Below are positions 16,677 through 25,332 of a DNA stretch of 33,078 bases, in pieces. The stretch covers positions 1-33,078 of the forward strand of contig JAOPVE010000041.1 in assembly GCA_025963185.1 (NCBI GenBank). Direction: 5' to 3'. Numbering within the stretch: position 1 is the stretch's first letter; the number at the start of each line of letters is the position of its first letter. The stretch comes from Actinomycetes bacterium (GTDB taxonomy: Bacteria > Actinomycetota > Actinomycetes > Mycobacteriales > Cryptosporangiaceae). The translations under genes and the position numbers were made by a program. The notes under the pieces were generated by a model, which was not told where the DNA came from, searched no databases, and worked only from the letters and a program-made list of their open reading frames with translations.

Positions 16677-17908
16677 GAGCCGACCTTCTTCTTGTTGTAG
16701 ATGTCGAAGCCGACCGCGGCGAGCAGCACGAGGCCCTTGATGACCTGCTGGACGTCGGTGCCGATGCCCAGCAGCGACATGCCGTTGTTGAGGACTCCCA
16801 GGACCAGGCCGCCGATGATCGCGCCGAGCACGGTGCCGACGCCGCCGCTGGCCGATGCGCCGCCGATGAACGCCGCGGCGATGGCCTCGAGCTCGAACCC
16901 GCTGCCGGCGTTGGGGGTGCCCGCGTTGAGCCGGGCTGCGAACACGAGCCCGGCCAGCGAGGCGAGGACGCCCATGTTGACGAAGACCAGGAAGACGACG
17001 CGCTGGTTCTTGACGCCGGACAGCTGGGCGGCCGGGGAGTTGCCGCCGACGGCGTAGGAGTGCCGGCCGAGCACGGTGGTCCGCATGACGAACGCGTAGG
17101 CGATGAACAGGACGATCAGGATGATGGCGACCACCGGGACGCCCCGGTAGCTGGCGAGCAGGAGCGTCATCACGGCGATGAATGCCGCGATGCCGACGCA
17201 CTTGGCGGCGAACAGCCAGGCAGGCGTGGTGTCGAAGCCGTAGCTGGCCTGCCGCCGCCGGTCCCGGATCTCCTGGCCCAGCGCGCCGGCGATGACGACA
17301 GCGCCGAGGATCAAAGTCGGGTTGTGGTAGAGCGTGTGGTAGCCGAGCTCGGGGAGGAATCCGTTGCTGATCTTCTGGAACCCGGTCGGGAAAGGCGCGA
17401 TCGACTGGCCCGACAGCAGGTACTGGGTGGCGCCGCGGAAGACGAGCATCCCGGCGAGAGTGACGATGAACGACGGGATCCCGACGTAGGCGATCCAGTA
17501 CCCCTGCCAGGCGCCGACGGCCGCCCCGATGACGAGGCAGAGCACCAGCGCCACCGGCCACGGCACGTTGTGCTTGACCATCAGCACCGCGGCGGTCGCA
17601 CCGGAGAACGCGGCGACCGAGCCCACGGACAGGTCGATGTGGCCGGTGATGATGACGATCACCATGCCGATCGCCAGGATCAGGATGTAGCTGTTCTGCT
17701 GGATGATGTTGGTGACGTTCAGCGGCCGGAGCAGGATGCCGCCGGTCCAGATCTGGAACAGCAGGACGATCAGGCCGAGGGCGACGATCATTCCGTACTG
17801 GCGCAGGTTGCTGCGGATCATGTCCCGCAGGAATTCGCCGATGCCCCGGCGCGGGGACGGCGGCGGCGGAACCGGTGCGGCGGCGGGCCGGGTTTCGATG
17901 GTCGTCAT
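16673..17908 (-). CDS. mmsB: CUT2 sugar ABC transporter permease, MmsB/GguB type
   Basis: The 411-residue membrane protein has an N-terminal Pro-rich cytoplasmic tail (1-25) and about ten hydrophobic segments. GHIDLSVGSVAAFSGA (about 89-104) is the conserved signature of ribose/xylose/multiple-monosaccharide permeases, as are FIGGASASGGVGTV and GLVLGVLNNGMSLLG near the end. It forms the membrane channel for a monosaccharide and works as a homodimer with the double ATPase encoded just upstream, whose stop lies 3 bp before this ATG. Context with araBDA indicates L-arabinose, though ChvE/MmsAB relatives carry several monosaccharides. Confidence 0.9.
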   Translation of the reverse strand: MTTIETRPAAAPVPPPPSPRRGIGEFLRDMIRSNLRQYGMIVALGLIVLLFQIWTGGILLRPLNVTNIIQQNSYILILAIGMVIVIITGHIDLSVGSVAAFSGATAAVLMVKHNVPWPVALVLCLVIGAAVGAWQGYWIAYVGIPSFIVTLAGMLVFRGATQYLLSGQSIAPFPTGFQKISNGFLPELGYHTLYHNPTLILGAVVIAGALGQEIRDRRRQASYGFDTTPAWLFAAKCVGIAAFIAVMTLLLASYRGVPVVAIILIVLFIAYAFVMRTTVLGRHSYAVGGNSPAAQLSGVKNQRVVFLVFVNMGVLASLAGLVFAARLNAGTPNAGSGFELEAIAAAFIGGASASGGVGTVLGAIIGGLVLGVLNNGMSLLGIGTDVQQVIKGLVLLAAVGFDIYNKKKVGS

Positions 17909-17911
17909 GGG

Positions 17912-19441
17912 TCAGTCCCCGCTCTTCATCATGTAGCGCATGAGGGTCTCCTGGGTTGCGTCGCCACGCGGCACTTCGCCGGTCAGCCGGCCCTCGCTGA
18001 GGGCGTAGATGCGGTCGCACAGCCCGAGCAGTTCCGGCAGCTCGGACGAGATGACGACGATCGCCTTGCCCTGGGCGGCGAGGCTGTTGATGACGGTGTA
18101 GATCTCGTACTTCGCCCCGACGTCGATGCCACGGGTGGGCTCGTCGAGGATCAGGACGTCCGGATCGGCGAAGATCCACTTGCTCAGGACGACCTTCTGC
18201 TGGTTGCCGCCCGAGAGCTTGCCGACGCCTTCGCGCACCGACGGGGTCTTGATCGACATGCTCTTGCGGAACCGCTCGGCCACGACGGCTTCCTCGTGGT
18301 CGTTGACGAGGAACCGCCGGCTCACCTTGCCCAGGGCGGCGAGGGAGATGTTGCGGGTGATGTTCTCCAGCAGGTTCAGCCCGTAGTGCTTGCGGTCCTC
18401 GGTGGCGTAGGCGATGCCGTGGCCGATCGCCTCGGAGACGCTTCGGACGCGGATCTCCTTGCCGTCCTTGACGACCTTTCCGCTGATCCCCCGGCCGTAG
18501 CTGCGGCCGAACACGCTCATGGCCAGCTCGGTGCGGCCCGCCCCCATGAGCCCCGCGAGCCCGACGATCTCGCCGCGCCGCACGTTGATCGACACCCCGT
18601 CCACGACCTTGCGGTGCTGGTCGATCGGGTGGTGCACGGTCCAGTCCTCGATGGCGAACACGACCTCGCCGATGTCCGGCGTGCGGTCGGGGAAGCGGTG
18701 CTCCAGGTCGCGGCCGACCATGCCGCGGATGATCCGCTCCTCGCTGATCGGCTCCCCGCCGACGCTGAGGGTCTCGATCGTCCTGCCGTCCCGCAGGATC
18801 GTGATCGAGTCGGCGATCCGGGTGATCTCGTTCAGCTTGTGCGAGATGATGATCGAGGTCACGCCGTGCGACTTCAGGCCAAGGATCAGGTCGAGCAGCT
18901 TGCCGCTGTCCTCGTCGTTCAGGGCCGCGGTCGGCTCGTCGAGGATCAGCAGCTTCACTTCCTTCGACAGCGCCTTGGCGATCTCGACGAGCTGCTGCTT
19001 GCCGACGCCGATGTCCGCGACGCGGGTCTGCGGATTCTCCGGTAACCCGACCCGCGCGAGCAGCGCCGTCGCGTGCGTGATCGTCTCGTTCCAGTTGATG
19101 ACCCCGCCGGACGCGTGCTCGTTGCCGAGGAAGATGTTCTCCGCGATGGACAGGTACGGCACCAGGGCGAGCTCCTGGTGGATGATCACGATGCCGCGGC
19201 GCTCGCTGGACTTGATGTCCTTGAACTCGCACGGCTCGCCCTCGAAGAAGATCTCGCCCTCGTAGGAACCGTGGGGATGCACCCCGCTGAGCACCTTCAT
19301 GAGGGTGGACTTGCCGGCGCCGTTCTCCCCGCAGATGGCGTGGATCTCGCCGGGCTGCACCATCAGGTTCACGTCCGAGAGCGCCTTGACGCCGGGGAAG
19401 GTCTTGGTGATCGAGCGCATTTCCAGGATCGGCTTGCTCAT
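17912..19441 (-). CDS. mmsA: CUT2 sugar ABC transporter ATPase, double nucleotide-binding domain
   Basis: The 509-residue protein carries two ABC domains. Domain 1 has Walker [10 protein letters not shown] (38-46) and Walker [12 protein letters not shown]. Domain 2 has the degenerate Walker [12 protein letters not shown], the signature LSGGNQQKV and Walker [13 protein letters not shown]. Degeneracy of the second P-loop (GAGRTE in place of GxGKST) is normal for CUT2 ATPases. The protein powers uptake of the sugar delivered by the ChvE-like lipoprotein. Start ATG 19441 lies 12 bp after the chvE stop; ATGs and spacing support one transcript. Confidence 0.93.
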   Translation of the reverse strand: MSKPILEMRSITKTFPGVKALSDVNLMVQPGEIHAICGENGAGKSTLMKVLSGVHPHGSYEGEIFFEGEPCEFKDIKSSERRGIVIIHQELALVPYLSIAENIFLGNEHASGGVINWNETITHATALLARVGLPENPQTRVADIGVGKQQLVEIAKALSKEVKLLILDEPTAALNDEDSGKLLDLILGLKSHGVTSIIISHKLNEITRIADSITILRDGRTIETLSVGGEPISEERIIRGMVGRDLEHRFPDRTPDIGEVVFAIEDWTVHHPIDQHRKVVDGVSINVRRGEIVGLAGLMGAGRTELAMSVFGRSYGRGISGKVVKDGKEIRVRSVSEAIGHGIAYATEDRKHYGLNLLENITRNISLAALGKVSRRFLVNDHEEAVVAERFRKSMSIKTPSVREGVGKLSGGNQQKVVLSKWIFADPDVLILDEPTRGIDVGAKYEIYTVINSLAAQGKAIVVISSELPELLGLCDRIYALSEGRLTGEVPRGDATQETLMRYMMKSGD

Positions 19442-19453
19442 CGTCTCCGCCCC

Positions 19454-20542
19454 CTACCTGAGCTGCGCGGCGGTGTAGTAGCCGGTGTCGAGGAGCACCT
19501 TGTAGTTGCCCTTGTCGACGCTCACGGGCTGGAGCAGGTACGCGGGCACGACCCTGGCGCCGTTGTCGTACTGCTTGGTGTCGTTGACCGGTGGCTTCCC
19601 GCCCGTCAGCACCGCGTCGCCCATGCGGACCGCGATCTTGGCCAGTTCCCGGGTGTCCTTGTAGACGGTCTGGGTCTGCTCCCCCGCCAGAATCGACTTC
19701 ACCGAGGCCAGCTCGGCGTCCTGCCCGGTGACGATGGGGAGCGCCTTCGAGCCGGATCCGTAGCCGACGCCTTTGAGCGCCGAGAGGATCCCGATCGAGA
19801 TCCCGTCGTACGGGGAGAGCACCGCGTCGACGGACTCTGTGGTGTAGGCCTTGCTCAGCAGGTTGTCCATCCGGGACTGTGCGAGCCCGCCGTCCCACCG
19901 CAGGGTCGCCACCTGCGCGAACTTCGTCTGGCCGCTCTTGACCTTGAGGCGGCCCTTGTCGATGTAGGGCTGCAGCACGCTCATCGCGCCGCGGAAGAAG
20001 AATCCGGCGTTGTTGTCGTCGGGGGATCCGGCGAACAGCTCGATGTTGAACGGGCCCTTTCCGGCCTTGAGCCCGAGCTTGTCGACGATGTACGAGCCCT
20101 GCAGGACGCCGACCTTGAAGTTGTCGAAGGTGGCGTAGTAGTCGACGTTCTTGCTGCCGCGGATCAGCCGGTCGTACGAGATCACCTTGATGTTCGCGTC
20201 CGCCGCCTGCTGGAGCACGTTCGTCAGCGAGGTCGCGTCGATCGCGGCGACGACCAGCAGCTTGTCGCCCTTGGTGATCATGTTCTCGATCTGCGAGACC
20301 TGGTTCTCCACGACGTTGTCGCCGTACTGGAGATCCGCCTTGTAGCCGAGCGCCTCGAACTGCTTGGCCATGTTGTTGCCGTCGGCGATCCACCGCTCGG
20401 ACGACTTCGTCGGCATCGCCAGGCCGATCGTGCCGCCCCGTTCGCCGCCCGGCGTAGTGACGCCGTAGGTGCGCCCGCAGGCCGTCGCGGCCAGGGCGAG
20501 GGCCAGCGCCAGCAGCGCTAAGACCCGGTAACTGCGGTGCAT
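19454..20542 (-). CDS. chvE: ChvE-like sugar-binding lipoprotein of the CUT2 importer
   Basis: The 362-residue periplasmic-binding-protein-fold lipoprotein has a hydrophobic signal rich in Leu/Ala ending in LAATAC (Cys22), an acceptable lipobox. The mature part begins [16 protein letters not shown], matching the ChvE/multiple-monosaccharide family, with VSYDRLI-like ([11 protein letters not shown]), [12 protein letters not shown] and [14 protein letters not shown] further on. It captures the sugar outside the membrane for MmsAB. Start ATG 20542 has a perfect GGAGG. It is the first gene of the chvE-mmsA-mmsB-araB-araD-araA operon and follows a promoter with two LacI-type operators. Confidence 0.92.
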   Translation of the reverse strand: MHRSYRVLALLALALALAATACGRTYGVTTPGGERGGTIGLAMPTKSSERWIADGNNMAKQFEALGYKADLQYGDNVVENQVSQIENMITKGDKLLVVAAIDATSLTNVLQQAADANIKVISYDRLIRGSKNVDYYATFDNFKVGVLQGSYIVDKLGLKAGKGPFNIELFAGSPDDNNAGFFFRGAMSVLQPYIDKGRLKVKSGQTKFAQVATLRWDGGLAQSRMDNLLSKAYTTESVDAVLSPYDGISIGILSALKGVGYGSGSKALPIVTGQDAELASVKSILAGEQTQTVYKDTRELAKIAVRMGDAVLTGGKPPVNDTKQYDNGARVVPAYLLQPVSVDKGNYKVLLDTGYYTAAQLR

Positions 20543-20628
20543 GGTTCCTCCTGAAAGCCGTGGTTGCACGGCGGAATCCCGAGGGGATGACGAGGACTGT
20601 GCGGCGCCGGCCGAGCCGGAATCGCCCG

Positions 20629-20642
20629 TGTTAGCGCTAACA
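20629..20642. promoter_or_regulatory. AraR-type operator O1 before chvE
   Basis: TGTTAGCGCTAACA is a perfect 14-bp palindrome with a central CG, the typical LacI-family operator form. It lies just downstream of the predicted -10 of the chvE promoter. Its centre is 24 bp from that of the second identical site. Confidence 0.85.
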
Positions 20643-20651
20643 TTGGATCGA

Positions 20652-20679
20652 GTGTTAGCGCTAACATCGCCCATGTCAA
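20652..20679 (-). promoter_or_regulatory. Promoter of the chvE-araA operon with operator O2 inside
   Basis: On the minus strand a perfect TTGACA (20679-20674) is followed after 16 bp by TAACAC (20657-20652). A second perfect TGTTAGCGCTAACA operator occupies 20653-20666, filling the spacer and overlapping the -10. Bound repressor would block RNA polymerase directly. The distance from -10 to the chvE ATG is about 110 bp. Confidence 0.75.
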
Positions 20680-20772
20680 GAGGATGTTTCAGGGCGGTGC
20701 CGCGAGTTCGCCCGCGCCCCCGAACGGGTGGGACTGCCGTGCCTGCCGGGGCGTGCGCTACCGGGGAGGTGG

Positions 20773-21813
20773 CTACCGGGAGGTGCTCTGCCGGACGACG
20801 AGTTCCGGGGCCACTACCTGGTGCCGCGCGGCGGCGCGGCCGGCGGCCACCTGCTCGAGCACCAGCTCGATACTGCGCCGCCCCACGGCGGCGAAGTCCT
20901 GCCGCACCGTCGTCAGCGGCGGGGTGTAGTAGCCGGCCTCGGGCACGTCGTCGAAGCCCGCGACGAGCACGTCCTCGGGGATCCGCAGGCCGGCTTCGTG
21001 GAACGCCCGCAGGAGCCCGAGCGCCATCTGGTCGTTGGCGACGAACACCGCGCCGACGTCCTTGCGGCGCGCGAGCTTGCGGCCGGCCTGGTACCCCGAC
21101 GGCGGGCTCCAGTCCCCCCGCAGCGGCGCGGGTACCTCCGCCCCGGCCTCCGCCAGTTCGTCCCGCCAGCCCGCGACCCGGCTCTCGGCCTCGATCCAGT
21201 CGGCCGGGCCGGCCACGTGCCACACCGTGCGGGCGCCCCGGTCGAGCAGGTGACGGGTGACGAGCCGCGCGCCCAGTTCCTGGTCGACGCAGACCGACGC
21301 CAGACCGGGTGCGCGCCCGCCTTCGACGACGACCGCGGGCAGGTCGGGGTCGAGCACCGGCAACACCGTGCTGGTGTCCCGCAGCGGGGCGATCAGCACG
21401 ATGCCGTCGACATCGTGCATCGCGAGCCGGTCGATCGCCTCCCGGAGACTGCCCTCGGTCATCGCCTTCACGCTGGCGACGGTGACGGCGTAACCCGCCT
21501 CCCCCGCCGCCTGCTCGATGCCGAACAGGGTGCTGGCCGGTCCGTACAGCGTGGTGTCGAAGCTGACCACGCCGATCGTCTGCGACCGGCGGGTCGCCAG
21601 CGCGCGCGCCGCCCGGTTCCGCCGGTAGCCGAGCTCGCCGATCGCCTGGAGCACGCGCGAGGTGGTCTCCGGGCTGACCGACCCGGGATCGTTGAGGACG
21701 CGCGACACCGTCTGGTGGGAGACCCCGATGGCCTGCGCGACGTCGGCCATCGTCGCCGCGCGGCGAGCGGGCCGGACGGGCGGCTCGGGCAGGTCCCCGC
21801 CGGTCTCAGCCAC
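20773..21813 (-). CDS. LacI-family repressor, probable arabinose regulator (AraR-like)
   Basis: The 346-residue LacI/GalR regulator has an HTH at about 21-45 ([20 protein letters not shown]), the hinge region with [18 protein letters not shown], and a full sugar-binding domain with [19 protein letters not shown] and [25 protein letters not shown] 21813 is taken as the start because AGGGGG lies 8 bases upstream; GTG 21819 and ATG 21750 are alternatives. It lies between the CUT1/GH51 operon and the CUT2/ara operon. TGTTAGCGSTAACA palindromes are found on both its own promoter and the chvE promoter, so it probably represses itself and chvE-araA and is released by arabinose or a derivative. The effector is inferred. 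Confidence 0.9.
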   Translation of the reverse strand: MAETGGDLPEPPVRPARRAATMADVAQAIGVSHQTVSRVLNDPGSVSPETTSRVLQAIGELGYRRNRAARALATRRSQTIGVVSFDTTLYGPASTLFGIEQAAGEAGYAVTVASVKAMTEGSLREAIDRLAMHDVDGIVLIAPLRDTSTVLPVLDPDLPAVVVEGGRAPGLASVCVDQELGARLVTRHLLDRGARTVWHVAGPADWIEAESRVAGWRDELAEAGAEVPAPLRGDWSPPSGYQAGRKLARRKDVGAVFVANDQMALGLLRAFHEAGLRIPEDVLVAGFDDVPEAGYYTPPLTTVRQDFAAVGRRSIELVLEQVAAGRAAARHQVVAPELVVRQSTSR

Positions 21814-21868
21814 CGCCACGTCCCCCTGACGCCTCGCACCGCCTGGCCGGCCACCGGCGCAGACCGTG

Positions 21869-21897
21869 ATGTTAGCGGTAACATCGCCGGACGCCAA
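21869..21897 (-). promoter_or_regulatory. Autoregulated promoter of the LacI repressor with operator
   Basis: On the minus strand TTGGCG (21897-21892), a 17-bp spacer and TAACAT (21874-21869) form a good promoter. The operator TGTTAGCGGTAACA (21870-21883) covers the -10 and differs from the chvE sites by one base. A weaker operator on the regulator's own promoter fits negative feedback. Confidence 0.75.
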
Positions 21898-21947
21898 GGT
21901 CACCGGGCCGCGCCGGGGACGCAGCCGCGATCCGCAGCGTGGCCGCG

Positions 21948-23456
21948 TCACGTGCCAGCCTCCAGCCGGACCATGTTCCACGACAGCGGCGGCAGGACCA
22001 CGCTCACCCGTCCGCCGTCGACCCCCATGCCGTCCAGTGGCCGGGGCGTGACGCGGCCGGGCTCGGCAGCGCTGTTCACCGCGTCCGGATCGTCGTCGAA
22101 GACCGCGACCCGCCGTGCGACCGTCAGGCTGGGGCACGCCCGCAGGTCGATGTCCAGGGCGAGCTCCTCGTGCTGGTCCCGGTTCACGGCGAACAGCGTG
22201 ACGGCACCGGACTCGTCGTCGAGCACAGCCACGGCGTCCAGCACGGGCACCTCCCCGAGCCACCGCGTCTCGTGCACAGGGCTGGCGGGCTCGACCTGCA
22301 GCACCGTGCCGCGGCCGTGCCGGGAGGTGAGCGCGAACGGGTGGAAGATGCTCTGGCGCCAGGCCGGCCCGCCGGGCTCGGTCATGATCGGGGCGATGAC
22401 GTTGACCAGCTGGGCGAGGCAGCCGATCTTCACGCGGTCCGCGTGGCGCAGCAGCGTGATCAGCAGGCTGCCGACGACCACGGCGTCCGCCACGGAGTAG
22501 ACGTCCTCGATCAGGCGTGGCGCCTCGGCCCAGCCAAGGTTCTCCTCGCCGGCGAACCGCTGCTGGTACCAGACGTTCCACTCGTCCACGGACAGGTTGA
22601 CGCGCTTGCTGTGCCGGCCCACCGACCTGGCGTGGTCGCAGGTGGCGATGACGTCCGCGATGAACCGGTCCAGGTCGACGGCGGCCGCGAGGAAGCTGTC
22701 CCGGTCGTCGCCGCGCTGCTCGTAGTAGCTGTGCAGCGAGACGTAGTCGACCAGGTCGTAGGTCTCGGCGAGGACCGTCGCCTCCCAGGTTCCGAACGTC
22801 GGCATCCGGTGGTGCGAGCTCCCGCAGGCGACCAGCTCGATCGACGGATCCACCCGTCGCATCGCCTTGGCGGTCTCGGCCGCCAGCCGGGCGTACTCCC
22901 CCGCGGTCTTGTGGCCGATCTGCCACGGGCCGTCCATCTCGTTGCCCAGGCACCAGAGCCGTACGTCGTACGGATCGGCGGATCCGTTCTTGCGGCGCAG
23001 GTCCGACCAGTAGGTCCCGCTGGGGTGGTTGCAGTACTCGACGAGGTTCCGCGCCGCGTCCACGCCTCGCGTGCCCAGGTTGACGGCCATCATCGGCTCG
23101 CTGCCGACGCCGCGCGCCCAGCGGGTGAACTCGTCGACCCCCACCTGGTTGCTCTCGATCGAGCGCCAGGCCAGGTCGAGCCTCACCGGACGCTCATCGC
23201 GGGGACCGGTGCCGTCCTCCCACTCGTAGTTGGACACGAAGTTGCCGCCCGGGTAGCGCAGCATCGGGGCGCCGAGCTCCCGGACGAGCTCGGCGACGTC
23301 GCCGCGAAAACCGTCGTGGTCCGCGGCGGGGTGGCCGGGCTCGAAGATCCCGGTGTAGACGCAGCGGCCCATGTGTTCGACGAAGGATCCGTACAGCCTC
23401 GGATCGACGGCCGAGACGCGAAGGACGGGATCGATCGTGAGCGAAGCGCTGTGCAT
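21948..23456 (-). CDS. GH51 alpha-L-arabinofuranosidase, cytoplasmic
   Basis: The 502-residue retaining glycosidase removes terminal L-arabinofuranose from arabino-oligosaccharides. The acid/base is Glu173 in CLGNEMDGPWQ and the nucleophile Glu292 in LSVDEWNVWY. Other GH51 marks are LYGSFVEHMGRCVYTGI (21-37), RYPGGNFVSNYEW (67-79) and HSYY. There is no signal peptide, so it acts on sugars already imported, consistent with its place 19 bp downstream of the CUT1 permeases. ATG 23456 has AGGGGAGA upstream. It is the last gene of the CUT1 operon; its product, arabinose, then enters araBDA. Confidence 0.93.
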   Translation of the reverse strand: MHSASLTIDPVLRVSAVDPRLYGSFVEHMGRCVYTGIFEPGHPAADHDGFRGDVAELVRELGAPMLRYPGGNFVSNYEWEDGTGPRDERPVRLDLAWRSIESNQVGVDEFTRWARGVGSEPMMAVNLGTRGVDAARNLVEYCNHPSGTYWSDLRRKNGSADPYDVRLWCLGNEMDGPWQIGHKTAGEYARLAAETAKAMRRVDPSIELVACGSSHHRMPTFGTWEATVLAETYDLVDYVSLHSYYEQRGDDRDSFLAAAVDLDRFIADVIATCDHARSVGRHSKRVNLSVDEWNVWYQQRFAGEENLGWAEAPRLIEDVYSVADAVVVGSLLITLLRHADRVKIGCLAQLVNVIAPIMTEPGGPAWRQSIFHPFALTSRHGRGTVLQVEPASPVHETRWLGEVPVLDAVAVLDDESGAVTLFAVNRDQHEELALDIDLRACPSLTVARRVAVFDDDPDAVNSAAEPGRVTPRPLDGMGVDGGRVSVVLPPLSWNMVRLEAGT

Positions 23457-23475
23457 GGATCTCCCCTTCTCTGCC

Positions 23476-24357
23476 CTAGCCCTTGAGCCCGGTACCCGCG
23501 ATGCCCTCGACGATCCGCCGCTGGAAGACCAGGAACAGCAGGACCAGCGGCAGCGCGCCGAGGATCGCCCCGGCCATCGTGTCGGCGTACCGGATCCCGT
23601 ACGCGCCCTGGACCGTCGCCAGCCCGACCGGGATCGTCATGAGCTGCGGATTCGTCAGCGTGAGCAACGGCCACAGCAGGTTGTTCCAGGTCCACACGAA
23701 GCTGAAGATCGCCACGGCCGACACCACGGGCCGGGCCAGCGGCATGATGACCTGCCAGTACACGCGCAGGAATCCGGCGCCGTCGACGCGGGCGGCCTCG
23801 TCGAGGTCGCGGGGCAGCCCGTCGAAGAACTGCTTGAAGATGAAGACCGCGATCGCGGTGGGGATCTGCGGCAGGATCACCGCCCAGTACGTGTTCAGCA
23901 GGTGCAGCCCGTTGAACTCCCGGAACTGCGGCACCATGAGCACCTGCGGCGGAATCATGATGCCGGCCAGGACGAACCAGAACACGAGCTGCCGGCGGCG
24001 GAAGCGCAGTCTCGACAACGCGAAGGCCGCCATGCTGGCCACCAGCACGGTGCACGCCGCGGTGATGGTCGAGGTGATGAAGCTCGCCGCATACCAGTTC
24101 AGGATGTCGCCCTGCTGGAAGAGCGCACGGAACGAGGCGAGCGTCGGGTTGTGGATCCACCACGTCGTCGTGGTCGTCTCGGCGTTGGGCTTGAGCGCCG
24201 TGTCCAGCGCCCAGGCCAGCGGGACCAGCCAGATGATCGCGAACGCCACGAGGACTCCGGCGCAGACCCGGTTGAAGATCCGGACGTGCCGGTCGGCCGA
24301 GTGTTCGAGCGCGGAGGCGTGCGCCTCCCGTTCCAGGGTCGCGGCGATGGTGGTCAT
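23476..24357 (-). CDS. CUT1 sugar ABC transporter permease, MalG type
   Basis: The 293-residue permease has six hydrophobic segments. The conserved EAA loop (DLDEAARVDGAGFLRVYWQV) sits between segments 4 and 5 and docks to an ATPase. The C-terminal LVFQRRIVEGIAGTGLKG is typical of MalG-like proteins. Its ATG overlaps the stop of the MalF-type gene (ATGA), indicating coupled translation. No ATPase gene accompanies the transporter, so it probably uses a shared MsiK-like ATPase, as is usual for CUT1 systems in actinomycetes. The substrate is inferred to be arabino-oligosaccharide from the adjoining GH51 gene. Confidence 0.9.
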   Translation of the reverse strand: MTTIAATLEREAHASALEHSADRHVRIFNRVCAGVLVAFAIIWLVPLAWALDTALKPNAETTTTTWWIHNPTLASFRALFQQGDILNWYAASFITSTITAACTVLVASMAAFALSRLRFRRRQLVFWFVLAGIMIPPQVLMVPQFREFNGLHLLNTYWAVILPQIPTAIAVFIFKQFFDGLPRDLDEAARVDGAGFLRVYWQVIMPLARPVVSAVAIFSFVWTWNNLLWPLLTLTNPQLMTIPVGLATVQGAYGIRYADTMAGAILGALPLVLLFLVFQRRIVEGIAGTGLKG

Positions 24358-25301
24358 GCCACGCCCTCCTTCTCCTGGTTGCGGGTGAGGACGAGCCAGA
24401 CGGCCGAGACGGCGAGTACCACCAGGAAGAACAGGGTGGACGCGGCGGCCGCGTAGCCGGTGCGGAAGTCGGTGAAGCCGACGTCGTAGATGTACTCGAG
24501 CACCGGTCGCGTGCTGTAGTTCGGGCCGCCGCTGGTCATGATGTACATCTGGTCGAACACCTTGAGCGAGGCGATGACCTGGAGCACCGCGACGAGCGTG
24601 GTGGTGCGCGCCAGCATCGGGATCGTGATCCGGCGGATCTGCTGCCACGGCCCGGCCCCGTCGATGGAGGCCGCCTCGTACAGCTCGCGGGGGATGTCCT
24701 GCAGCCCGGCCGAATACAGGACGAAGTTGAAGCCGAGCGTCCACCACAAGGTCGCGAGCGCCAGCGAGATCATGGCCCAGTTCGGATTGCCCAGCCAGTC
24801 CGGCGCCGTCAGGCCGAGGGAGGTCACTGCGCTGGTGAGCAGGCCCAGCGCGGGGGTGTAGAGCCAGACCCAGATCAGCGCCATGACCGCCGACGGCAGG
24901 ATGTACGGCGCGAAGAAGGCCAGCCGGAAGAACCAGCGCCCGCGCACCACCCGGTCCGCCAGCAGCGCGAACAGGAGCGAGAGCAGGATCAGCGGCGGCG
25001 TGGTCAGCACGGTGAACCAGATCGTGTGCCACAGCGAGGACCAGAAGTCCGCGCTGCCGAACGCCTCCGCGTAGTTGGTCAGCCCGGCGAAGCTGCCCAG
25101 GCCTGGCTTCACCAGACTGGTGTGGAAGAAGCTCATCAGGACCATGTAGAGCGCCGGGCCGATGATGAACAGCACATAGAGGATCACGAACGGGCTCAGG
25201 AATCCGGCGGCGTGCAGTGCCTGGCTCGAGTCGGTGCCCCTGCGGGGGCGGACCGGGCCGCGATCCGCCCGCGGGCGCCCGACCGTGGTGGTGGCTGTCA
25301 T
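24354..25301 (-). CDS. CUT1 sugar ABC transporter permease, MalF type
   Basis: The 315-residue permease has six membrane segments after a basic cytoplasmic tail. The EAA motif LYEAASIDGAGPWQQIRRIT and the following TIPMLARTTTLV match MalF-type subunits; YIMTSGGPNYSTRPVLEYIY is another family block. It pairs with the MalG-type protein encoded next. The start ATG 25301 lies 31 bp after the stop of the binding-protein gene, with AGGGGG upstream. Confidence 0.9.
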   Translation of the reverse strand: MTATTTVGRPRADRGPVRPRRGTDSSQALHAAGFLSPFVILYVLFIIGPALYMVLMSFFHTSLVKPGLGSFAGLTNYAEAFGSADFWSSLWHTIWFTVLTTPPLILLSLLFALLADRVVRGRWFFRLAFFAPYILPSAVMALIWVWLYTPALGLLTSAVTSLGLTAPDWLGNPNWAMISLALATLWWTLGFNFVLYSAGLQDIPRELYEAASIDGAGPWQQIRRITIPMLARTTTLVAVLQVIASLKVFDQMYIMTSGGPNYSTRPVLEYIYDVGFTDFRTGYAAAASTLFFLVVLAVSAVWLVLTRNQEKEGVA

Positions 25302-25332
25302 GCGAACCCCCTTCAGGGGAGGGCGTCGAGGG

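Noticed and set aside
15012-20393. Minus-strand frame open for 1793 codons across the transporter genes
   Set aside because: Only its last 555 codons are araB. The rest is Arg/Pro/Ala low-complexity translation of real genes in another frame, a result of high GC.
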